Positions 1 through 5,284 of a DNA stretch of 6,394 bases are shown here, piece by piece. Positions within the stretch are counted from its first letter, which is position 1, and each line of letters starts with the position of its first letter. Origin of the DNA: Desulfobacterales bacterium (lineage in GTDB: Bacteria > Desulfobacterota > Desulfobacteria > Desulfobacterales > JAFDCJ01); the NCBI GenBank assembly GCA_029932495.1, contig JAOZPY010000166.1:1-6394 (forward strand). Reading direction: 5' to 3'. The notes under the pieces are model-generated. The model was not told where the DNA came from and made no database searches. It saw nothing but the letters and a program-made list of their open reading frames with translations. The translations under genes were made by a program, and so were the position numbers.

Positions 1-615
1 CCCAACTGGCATCACTTCAGCATCCAGCAGCGTATCGACTATCTTAAAAAATGTGAAAGTGATCCCTCCTGGATCGCCAGGCAGGACCGCAAGGTAAAAA
101 AAGGCATCGCCGTCTTTGTGGCAAGTTTCTTGCTACTGGGGGTGGCGGGCTACCAGCTCAATATGGGTGTCCTCGGAGAGCAGGTCAACAATCGCTTTCT
201 GGAAAAAGTCATCATGCGGGAGCTTGAAAAATCACCTGGCAATCCGAATTTATACAGTCTGCTGGGCGATATCTTCTATAACAGTAAAAATTACGAGGGC
301 GTAAGGGATGCCTATGAAAAATCACTGGCCTTGGAACCGGCCAACGCCCAGGTGCTCAACAACCTGGCCTGGCTGTATGCCACCTGTGAAGATCCGCGCA
401 TCCGCAACCCCAGACGCGCACTGACCCTGGCCCGCAAGGCTGTTGAGCTTGAAAACCTGCCGCATATCTGGGATACCCTGGCGCAAAGCTATTTTGCAAA
501 CCAGATGGTTACCCGGGCCGTTGATGCCGCCCGGCGGGCACTATCCTTGGCCACCAAAAATCGTCCCTATTACCAGCGGCAACTGGAGAAATTTCAGCAG
601 GCTGAACAGAATTAA
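1..615 (+). CDS. Membrane-anchored TPR protein, 5'-truncated; possible C-terminal part of an M48-type peptidase
   Basis: The frame is open from base 1 to the TAA at 613-615, giving 204 visible residues; the true start lies outside the window. Residues 1-34 are hydrophilic and start with the stretch NWHHFSIQQRIDYL. Residues 35-53 are a single hydrophobic transmembrane segment preceded by the basic run RKVKK, so the N-terminal part should be cytoplasmic and the rest outside the membrane. Three TPR-like helix pairs follow at about 82-113, 116-152 (with NNLAWLYA, a common TPR helix A) and 154-185. TPRs usually bind partner proteins. The WHHFSIxxRIxxL stretch recalls the segment after the catalytic domain of Ste24-like M48 metallopeptidases, some of which carry TPRs, but no HExxH is visible, so this is a guess. 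The internal GTG at 118 falls inside the membrane segment and is unlikely to be the start. It converges on the small membrane-protein gene. Confidence 0.8.
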   Translation, partial: PNWHHFSIQQRIDYLKKCESDPSWIARQDRKVKKGIAVFVASFLLLGVAGYQLNMGVLGEQVNNRFLEKVIMRELEKSPGNPNLYSLLGDIFYNSKNYEGVRDAYEKSLALEPANAQVLNNLAWLYATCEDPRIRNPRRALTLARKAVELENLPHIWDTLAQSYFANQMVTRAVDAARRALSLATKNRPYYQRQLEKFQQAEQN

Positions 616-678
616 AATGCCCCCAACGCGGCTGGAGGCATTAACAGGTCCCCGTTAAATGGGCCAAAAATAGTTTTT
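616..678 (+). terminator. Hairpins after the TPR gene; possible terminator of the convergent gap
   Basis: Directly after the TPR stop codon, AATGCCCCCA (616-625) can pair with TGGAGGCATT (633-642), giving 9 of 10 base pairs around a 7-base loop. A second short stem pairs GGTCC (647-651) with GGGCC (661-665), one G-T wobble included. It is followed by AAAAATAGTTTTT (666-678), whose T run could act as a termination tract. The first stem lacks a T run, so this is not a textbook intrinsic terminator. The position between converging genes supports a termination role. Confidence 0.4.
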
Positions 679-685
679 CTTATTC

Positions 686-727
686 GACGTTCGTTGTTGG
701 ACGATCAATGCTCGATGTCCGACCTGT
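686..727. repeat. Degenerate tandem heptad array, consensus GAYGTTC
   Basis: Six consecutive 7-base units can be read: GACGTTC, GTTGTTG, GACGATC, AATGCTC, GATGTCC, GACCTGT. A possible further unit, CTTATTC, precedes them at 679-685. Units match the consensus at 4 to 7 positions. GGAC (699-702) and GTCC (717-720), together with flanking ATC/GAT, also form a small bulged hairpin. The last unit overlaps the stop codon of the minus-strand membrane-protein gene by one base. Heptanucleotide tandem repeats (STRR) are known in cyanobacterial intergenic DNA; that this array is comparable is an inference. Confidence 0.55.
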
Positions 728-984
728 CAGTTTTCATCTTTTGCTTTGCTGCATCTCCTCCCCCTCAGCTTTCTGGCCTGCTCAAAGATCTTTCTGGCAC
801 CCCCAAACACCAGCAAAGCTCCGAGCAAATAAAGAGAAAAATAAATGAACCCGATGACAGGAGCAAAATACTCGATGGCTTTGATTCTAGGCATCACCTG
901 GGGAATGCGGAAAAAAACCCCGATCCCGACTAGAACCAGCACGATGCCATATACCAGCTGAAAATAGGTTTTGTTTTTTTCCAT
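727..984 (-). CDS. Small two-helix membrane protein, function unknown
   Basis: The predicted protein has 85 residues and resembles no characterised family that I recognise. Hydrophobic segments lie at about 7-25 (rich in V, L, I and G) and 40-62, separated by a short loop containing RIPQVMPRIKAIEYF. The C-terminal tail is strongly basic (KIFEQARKLRGRR), and the N-terminus also carries lysines. By the positive-inside rule both ends should face the cytoplasm, making a helical hairpin in the inner membrane. I prefer the ATG at 984-982; an in-frame TTG directly upstream (987-985) is possible and is slightly better spaced from the purine-rich AGAGGG. The gene begins 57 bases after the hydratase stop codon on the same strand and has no promoter that I can see, so co-transcription with the hydratase is likely. 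Whether the two are functionally linked is unknown. Confidence 0.75.
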   Translation of the reverse strand: MEKNKTYFQLVYGIVLVLVGIGVFFRIPQVMPRIKAIEYFAPVIGFIYFSLYLLGALLVFGGARKIFEQARKLRGRRCSKAKDEN

Positions 985-1041
985 CAATAAACCCGATTTC
1001 CCTCTTTACGCCTCCGGCGGTATACGCGACGCCCTTTGCGC

Positions 1042-1833
1042 TTACTCCGTCAAGCGGCCCTTGAACTTCGCCGGTCTTTTTTCCAGAAAAGCGCCGGTGC
1101 CCTCTTTGGAATCCGGGCTGGCCATGCAAAGGGCAAAGGCATCGATTTCGATTCTGCAGCCGGAGGCCAGATCCACGTTCATTCCGGCGTTGATGGCTTG
1201 TTTGGCTTCACGCAGGGAAACCCGGCCCTTGGTGGCAATTTCACCGGCGGTTTGCATGACCTCCTCCATGAGTTTCTCGGCGGGTATAACCCGGTTAACC
1301 AGTCCGAGCCGAAGGGCCTGTTCGGCGGAAATCATTTTCCCGGTAAAAATAAGTTCCTTGGCCATATTGCTGCCAATCAAGCGGGGCAGCCGCTGGGTGC
1401 CCCCGAAACCCGGGATGATTCCGAGATTAATTTCGGGCTGTCCAAATTTAGCATTGTCAGCGGCATAAATAAAGTCGCAGGCAATGGAAATTTCAGTGCC
1501 GCCGCCCAGAGCAAATCCATTTACAGCGGCAATTACGGCAATGGGCAGTTGTTGCAACTTGTTGATAATGGCATGCCCCCTGGCAGCAAAATGTTTGGCC
1601 TGCAAGGAATTGAAAGTTGCCAGTTCGGTGATATCCGCGCCAGCCACAAATGCTTTATCCCCTGCCCCGGTGAGAATAAGAACCCGGATATTCTCATCGG
1701 CGGCAATTTCATCCAGCGCTGCAGAAAGTTCGCCGAGCAGCGCCTGGTTGAGGGCGTTGAGCGCTTTGGGTCGGTTAAATGTGATGGTCGCAATTTCGTT
1801 TTTTACGTTGTAAATAATGCTTTCGTATGCCAT
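1042..1833 (-). CDS. Enoyl-CoA hydratase / crotonase family protein
   Basis: This 263-residue cytoplasmic enzyme has the full length of a short-chain enoyl-CoA hydratase, which adds water across the double bond of 2-enoyl-CoA in beta-oxidation or butyrate-type pathways. FVAGADITEL and FALGGGTEISIACD match the crotonase oxyanion-hole regions; by alignment from memory with rat mitochondrial hydratase, A66 and G111 are the oxyanion-hole positions. E114 (in GGGTE) and E134 (in GQPEINLG) match the two catalytic glutamates E144 and E164, with the same 20-residue spacing. The usual PGFGGTQRLPRLIG stretch follows at about 141-154, and the end EGTGAFLEKRPAKFKGR is typical of the family. Both glutamates favour a true hydratase over isomerase or dehalogenase relatives; the substrate chain length cannot be read. 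The ATG at 1833 has a good GGAGGT ribosome site. A repeat element lies in its upstream gap, and the small membrane-protein gene follows. Confidence 0.93.
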   Translation of the reverse strand: MAYESIIYNVKNEIATITFNRPKALNALNQALLGELSAALDEIAADENIRVLILTGAGDKAFVAGADITELATFNSLQAKHFAARGHAIINKLQQLPIAVIAAVNGFALGGGTEISIACDFIYAADNAKFGQPEINLGIIPGFGGTQRLPRLIGSNMAKELIFTGKMISAEQALRLGLVNRVIPAEKLMEEVMQTAGEIATKGRVSLREAKQAINAGMNVDLASGCRIEIDAFALCMASPDSKEGTGAFLEKRPAKFKGRLTE

Positions 1834-1837
1834 TTTG

Positions 1838-1843
1838 ACCTCC
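1838..1843 (-). promoter_or_regulatory. Ribosome binding site of the hydratase gene
   Basis: On the minus strand, GGAGGT is followed by CAAA and then the ATG. This is the clearest Shine-Dalgarno site in the window and fixes the hydratase start at 1833. It contrasts with the amidase and transporter genes, which lack one directly before their start codons. Confidence 0.85.
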
Positions 1844-1863
1844 GCTTTGTAAGTTGCTAATAA

Positions 1864-1941
1864 GGAAGCTGGAAGGCCATAAAGCTATAAGGCTTAAAAA
1901 AGATTGTATCCTTTAAAAAGCTTCCCAGCTTCCCGGCTTCA
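1864..1941. repeat. Dispersed intergenic stem-loop repeat, copy A
   Basis: The core at 1875-1929 aligns by hand with 5154-5207, with 44 of 55 columns identical and one gap. GGAAGCTGGAAGGC (1864-1877) can pair with GCTTCCCAGCTTCC (1920-1933) at 12 of 14 positions plus one G-T pair. Inside the loop, AAAG (1899-1902) can pair with CTTT (1911-1914) around an 8-base loop. The right arm also shows an 8-base period at 1918-1941 (AAGCTTCC, CAGCTTCC, CGGCTTCA). The element lies in the gap between the transporter and hydratase genes, upstream of the hydratase. It encodes no protein. It could be a REP-like element, a leader structure or an attenuator; which of these is not determinable here. Confidence 0.65.
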
Positions 1942-1953
1942 TAGTCATCCAGT

Positions 1954-1982
1954 TGGATAAAGCATTGCTGCATCTTTGTCAA
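1954..1982 (-). promoter_or_regulatory. Weak sigma-70-like promoter candidate for the hydratase gene
   Basis: On the minus strand a perfect TTGACA (1982-1977) is followed after 17 bases by TATCCA (1959-1954), which matches TATAAT at only three positions. It starts 8 bases after the stop of the transporter gene. The placement resembles that of the stronger candidate after mutS, with the repeat element downstream in the leader. The poor -10 keeps confidence low. Confidence 0.3.
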
Positions 1983-1990
1983 TTTGAAAA

Positions 1991-2884
1991 CTACCCACTT
2001 TTTTCCCCTGCGGCCGCGATATAAATTGCCGATAAAATAACCACTCCACCGATAAATTTTGACCAGGTCAATCCTTCGCCGAAAATAATATATGCCAGGA
2101 TCGTGCTCCCCACAGGTTCACCCAGCAGCGCCACCGCCACCAAGCCGGTGCTGAACCATTTCAGTGCCCAGTTGTAGCTGGAGTGGCCCATGATCTGGGA
2201 GACCAGCGCCATGGCCCAGAAGGCCATCATGGTTTTGGAGCTGTAGCCGACAATCGGATAGCCTAACATAATCACCACCAACCATAAAATAATTGTAGCT
2301 GCCCCGTAGCAGACAAATACATAAGATAGCAAGGAAAGTTTTCGCCGCAGACTACGCCCGAGCAACAGGTAAAAAGCAGCGCAGATAGCCCCTACAACCG
2401 CCAAGAAGTCCCCCCACAGTGCCCGGCCGCCAACGGCAAAATCCCCCAGGCCGACAATGGCCCCTCCGATGACGCTGATGACGATGCTGATAATCGTGGT
2501 CCTACTCAGTCGATCTTTCGATATCATTGGCGTCAGCAGGCCCACCCATAACGGAATGGTGTCTACAAGCACGACACTGTTGGCAATAGCTGTATAATCC
2601 AGTGAAGAAATCCAGGTAGCAAAGTGCAGGGCGAGAAAAAGTCCGGAGAGCATGGCAAGCCTGAAATCGCGCATTGACAAGGCGCTCAGTTCCTGCCGGG
2701 CCTTCCACAAGGCAACAGGGGCCAGAATCAGCGATGCCAGCCCTACCCTATATGCGGCAGTGACCAAGGCCGGAGCAGCCGCCAGACGGACAAAAATCGA
2801 TCCAGTCGACACCCCGACCACCCCCAGCACCAGTATCAGGTATGGATTGATGGCCGGTCCCGTCGAATGATTTTTTACCGTCAT
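1991..2884 (-). CDS. EamA/DMT-superfamily transporter, ten transmembrane helices
   Basis: This 297-residue inner-membrane protein has the usual length of the drug/metabolite transporter superfamily. Ten hydrophobic segments are visible at about 13-34, 38-60, 72-95, 102-121, 128-147, 156-178, 186-208, 219-240, 247-269 and 277-293, arranged as two five-helix EamA units. GEPVGSTILAYIIFGE (about 255-270) is the typical second-repeat signature. Relatives export amino acids, nucleosides or other small metabolites, but the substrate cannot be read from sequence. The ATG at 2884 has no Shine-Dalgarno site in the 20 bases before it. It does overlap, as ATGA, the stop codon of a possible 16-codon leader ORF at 2881-2931 that has an AGAGG site, so translation may be coupled. 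The gene follows the amidase stop by 145 bases on the same strand. Confidence 0.9.
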   Translation of the reverse strand: MTVKNHSTGPAINPYLILVLGVVGVSTGSIFVRLAAAPALVTAAYRVGLASLILAPVALWKARQELSALSMRDFRLAMLSGLFLALHFATWISSLDYTAIANSVVLVDTIPLWVGLLTPMISKDRLSRTTIISIVISVIGGAIVGLGDFAVGGRALWGDFLAVVGAICAAFYLLLGRSLRRKLSLLSYVFVCYGAATIILWLVVIMLGYPIVGYSSKTMMAFWAMALVSQIMGHSSYNWALKWFSTGLVAVALLGEPVGSTILAYIIFGEGLTWSKFIGGVVILSAIYIAAAGEKSG

Positions 2885-2931
2885 AGCGATTTGTTGAAAA
2901 AGTGAGAATGCCTCCCGCCAGCAAGAAACAT
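2881..2931 (-). CDS. Possible 16-codon leader ORF coupled to the EamA gene
   Basis: On the minus strand, an ATG (2931-2929) opens a frame encoding MFLAGGRHSHFFNKSL. Its TGA (2883-2881) overlaps the transporter ATG as ATGA. AGAGG (2943-2939) precedes the ATG by 7 bases, a good ribosome-site distance. The transporter itself lacks a recognisable site, so ribosomes finishing this ORF could reinitiate there. The peptide has no recognisable domain, and a frame this short arises easily by chance. Confidence 0.3.
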   Translation of the reverse strand: MFLAGGRHSHFFNKSL

Positions 2932-2965
2932 CAGCAAGCCTCTTTCATCCTTTTTTGCCATTCAC

Positions 2966-3001
2966 AATGTTGGATATTCGCGGTTCGTCCTTTCAGGGTT
3001 C
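2966..3001. repeat. Decayed heptad tract between the amidase and EamA genes
   Basis: The units AATGTTG, GATATTC, GCGGTTC, GTCCTTTC (8 bases) and AGGGTTC follow one another and share the ending TTC or close to it. They resemble the GAYGTTC array at 686-727 and the AAGGTTC array at 5091-5118, in the same orientation. Conservation is weaker than in those two. The rest of the 2885-3029 gap holds only the leader ORF and its ribosome site; I see no convincing promoter or terminator in it. Confidence 0.35.
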
Positions 3002-3029
3002 TTTTTTTACTGTTTGCTGTTGAAAGCCG

Positions 3030-5084
3030 CTATCCGCTGGAACCTCTGGCGGGAGGTTTTCGCATCAAGGCGGTAGGCGTGGTATCCCGGATGTATTGTC
3101 GAACCCCGTCAACAATGGCCTCGCACAGCCGTTGCTGGTACTTGGGGTCAATGAGCCGTTTACACTCCCGGGGATTGCTGATAAAAGAGGTTTCCACCAG
3201 GATGGCGGGCATCTGAGCGCCCAGAAGAACATAGAAGGGGGCCTGCTTGACCCCTTTGTCCTTAATGCGGCTGTAACGTTTGTTTCTCAGATGCCTTATC
3301 ATGGCAACCTGGACATCACCGGCCAGACGGCTGGATTCATTGATTTTGGCATTCTGCATCAAATCGGAAAGGATGGTCTGCAGGTCGCTGATGTTTTTAG
3401 TGGAAGTGGCATTTTCAGTTGCGGCCACCCGGATCGCTTCATCATCGGTAGCCAAGTTTAAAAAATATGTTTCGATGCCGTAAGCCCTGCGATCCCGGTT
3501 GGAATTGGCATGGATGGAAATGAACAGGTCTGCATTCTTAGTATTGGCAATGGCTGTGCGTTCTTCCAAGGTTAGAAACCTGTCACTGTTACGGGTCATT
3601 ATCACCTGGCATTTCAACTGGCTGCGAAGCATTTTGGCCAGTCGTCGGGCGATTTGAAGTACCACTTTTTTTTCGTGTACCCCTTTGAGATATCCGGGGG
3701 CACCGTAATCCCGTCCGCCATGACCGGGATCAATAATAATACGGCTAACTCCCAGTGCCAGTTGTTTGGCCAATGCGCTGGCAGGAAGTTTGCCCTTTTT
3801 GCCGACTGTGATCTGCGAACGTTTGGTTCGGGCTTTGCTACCATTGCCGGTCCCCCAGACATCGATGACAATGCGGAATGGATCCCGCAGTGAAAAAATT
3901 TTATAGGTCTTGTAAGACTTAATGTCCATCACGACCCGTACCGAATCTTTCTTGTATTGACCGGCACGGGCATCCAGCAGCAGATCGTCATTGATGGGGA
4001 TGATGGTCTTGACATCGGGCCCCAACCGGCTCCGGTATAGGTCAATGTACAGTCGCTGGGGTTTGTTGCGAGAGGGATCCTTTCTCAGCAGATGGCTTTC
4101 AAAATTTGTAGCAGCGCTGGCATCGATGACCACCCGGGTATAATTGGGATTGGACCAGTAACGCAGATTGTTTACCGTCACCATACCACCGGAGGAATAA
4201 CGTCGCCTTCCAACAGACAGCTGTCTTGTACCAATTGCAGAACCTTGGGCGCCAGTGCGTCGGGTTCCGGCGACCGTTGCATTTGAAACGGCAGATGGAG
4301 TCTTCGCCCAGATCGGCATGTCCTTGATCAGCAAACTCGCCTTGACCTTGTAGCGGCTGTCCGGGAACTCAGCGATAACTTGCTGATAATCATTATAAGC
4401 TGCACGCAGATCGCCTTTGCTGCGCGAATAGCCGTACAGGTCGGCGTGCAATTTGGCCGTCATGTAAAGACCCGCGGCAGCCCACGGTCCGGACGGATTT
4501 TCCCGATAAACCGCCTGAAACTTTTCGCTACACCGCAGCCAGTTGTGCCGGTATTTTACCTTTTCAGGACTTTTCCGCAGGCGGCTGTAACACGCCTCGG
4601 CATCCCGATACATCTGCTCAGCACTTTTCCCGGTGTCGGGATTGGAGCGCATGGCAAGCGAAGCGGCGCTTGATGTTTTGCCGGACGCCAGGGCCCGGAG
4701 CTGAAGTGCGGCTTTTTGTCGATATCGACTGTGGGGATAACGCTTGAGAATCCGTTGGTAAATATCGACAGCCTCGTGCCGATCACCCTTTTTCCCCGAA
4801 AGCCTGGCCAGTTGCTGATAAAGATAACCAGACATGTAAAGGCCGGCAGGTGCCCAAGGCCCACCAGGATCCAACCGGTAGACCAGTTGAAATTTTTCAA
4901 TGCACCGCAGCCAGTTTTCACGGTATTTCTTTTTTACGGAAGAATTGCGCAGTTTCTTGTAACAGTCCTCCGCCTTGTAGTAAGCCTGTCTTGCTGTCAG
5001 GGCATGCACAGAAGTGGCTGCAAAAATGCCGACACCCAGATAAGCCAGCAGCAAAAACACGCTAAGGATCTTTTTTCGAAGCAT
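3030..5084 (-). CDS. Secreted N-acetylmuramoyl-L-alanine amidase with duplicated N-terminal repeats, AMIN and Amidase_3 domains
   Basis: The 684-residue zinc amidase should cleave the bond between N-acetylmuramic acid and L-alanine in periplasmic peptidoglycan, as AmiC-type enzymes do during daughter-cell separation. A signal peptide covers about 1-28 (LRKK, hydrophobic core, then SVHA). Two copies of a roughly 100-residue TPR-like helical unit follow at about 31-133 and 155-256, about half identical to each other. After an S/G/R-rich linker comes an AMIN domain (about 303-411), a septal targeting module. Amidase_3 spans about 447-665: zinc ligands H455 (DPGHGG), E471 and H525 (SIHANS), and catalytic E631 (VETSFISNP) are all present. 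The insert around 560-590 (ISDLQTILSDLMQNAKI) resembles the regulatory helix of E. coli amidases. The ATG at 5084 starts a good signal peptide but lacks a Shine-Dalgarno site; a TTG two codons upstream is the alternative. Confidence 0.93.
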   Translation of the reverse strand: MLRKKILSVFLLLAYLGVGIFAATSVHALTARQAYYKAEDCYKKLRNSSVKKKYRENWLRCIEKFQLVYRLDPGGPWAPAGLYMSGYLYQQLARLSGKKGDRHEAVDIYQRILKRYPHSRYRQKAALQLRALASGKTSSAASLAMRSNPDTGKSAEQMYRDAEACYSRLRKSPEKVKYRHNWLRCSEKFQAVYRENPSGPWAAAGLYMTAKLHADLYGYSRSKGDLRAAYNDYQQVIAEFPDSRYKVKASLLIKDMPIWAKTPSAVSNATVAGTRRTGAQGSAIGTRQLSVGRRRYSSGGMVTVNNLRYWSNPNYTRVVIDASAATNFESHLLRKDPSRNKPQRLYIDLYRSRLGPDVKTIIPINDDLLLDARAGQYKKDSVRVVMDIKSYKTYKIFSLRDPFRIVIDVWGTGNGSKARTKRSQITVGKKGKLPASALAKQLALGVSRIIIDPGHGGRDYGAPGYLKGVHEKKVVLQIARRLAKMLRSQLKCQVIMTRNSDRFLTLEERTAIANTKNADLFISIHANSNRDRRAYGIETYFLNLATDDEAIRVAATENATSTKNISDLQTILSDLMQNAKINESSRLAGDVQVAMIRHLRNKRYSRIKDKGVKQAPFYVLLGAQMPAILVETSFISNPRECKRLIDPKYQQRLCEAIVDGVRQYIRDTTPTALMRKPPARGSSG

Positions 5085-5090
5085 ATTCAA

Positions 5091-5118
5091 AAGGTTCAGG
5101 GTTCAAGGTTTCAGGTTC
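5091..5118. repeat. Tandem heptad array abutting the amidase start, consensus AAGGTTC
   Basis: The plus-strand units are AAGGTTC, AGGGTTC, AAGGTTTC (8 bases) and AGGTTC (6 bases), followed by a partial AAGG. The array ends 6 bases before the amidase ATG (5084), so it occupies the place where the ribosome binding site should be. On the transcribed strand it reads as repeats of GAACCT or GAACCC, which do not resemble a Shine-Dalgarno sequence. Confidence 0.65.
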
Positions 5119-5142
5119 AAGGCAAACCGCCTGCGGCAGCCA

Positions 5143-5216
5143 GAAGGCCAGGAGGCTGTGAAGCAATAAGGCTAAAAAGGGATTGCCTCCTTTGAAAAGC
5201 TTCCAGCCAGATAGCT
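5143..5216. repeat. Dispersed intergenic stem-loop repeat, copy B
   Basis: This is the second copy of the element at 1864-1941, in the same orientation and also upstream of a minus-strand gene. GGCTGTGAAGC (5154-5164) pairs with GCTTCCAGCC (5199-5208) as ten base pairs with one bulged T. Nested inside, AAAGG (5176-5180) pairs with CCTTT (5189-5193) around an 8-base loop, the same geometry as in copy A. A further stem just beyond it pairs AGATAGC (5209-5215) with GCTATCT (5226-5232). Confidence 0.65.
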
Positions 5217-5250
5217 TTCAATCCTGCTATCTTCCCAGATTTTTAATTAA

Positions 5251-5279
5251 ATACTACTACGAGCAAAGCTGGTTGTCAA
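5251..5279 (-). promoter_or_regulatory. Sigma-70-like promoter candidate for the amidase gene
   Basis: On the minus strand a perfect TTGACA (5279-5274) is followed after exactly 17 bases by TAGTAT (5256-5251), which matches TATAAT at four positions. AT-rich sequence (TTAATTAAA) follows. It lies 5 bases beyond the mutS stop and would give a leader of roughly 160 bases containing repeat copy B and the heptad array. The other parts of this gap are covered by those repeats. Confidence 0.5.
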
Positions 5280-5284
5280 AATCG

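Noticed and set aside
686..727. A short CRISPR or phase-variable locus
   Set aside because: The units are 7 bases long, degenerate, and have no spacers or neighbouring cas genes. The array lies outside any coding frame except for a one-base overlap with a stop codon.
1036..1860. A 274-codon open frame on the plus strand, longer than the hydratase gene it opposes
   Set aside because: It is the antisense of a well-supported hydratase with catalytic residues and a ribosome site. Its translation shows no domain, and it runs into the intergenic repeat. It is best explained as a codon-use shadow.
1901..1911. TACAAT-like -10 box within repeat copy A on the minus strand
   Set aside because: There is no -35 element at a suitable distance, and the corresponding bases in copy B (GGCAAT) do not keep the box.
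1864..1941. MITE or insertion-sequence remnant
   Set aside because: The inverted arms suggest it, but no target-site duplication or transposase trace is visible around either copy, so I describe it only as a dispersed stem-loop repeat.
4716..5195. A 159-codon open frame on the plus strand across the amidase N-terminus and repeats
   Set aside because: It is antisense to the signal peptide and first helical unit, continues through the repeat arrays, and has no recognisable domain.
5209..5232. Intrinsic terminator of mutS
   Set aside because: The 7-bp stem AGATAGC/GCTATCT is real, but on the minus strand it is followed by GGCTGG rather than a T run. A candidate promoter lies between it and mutS.
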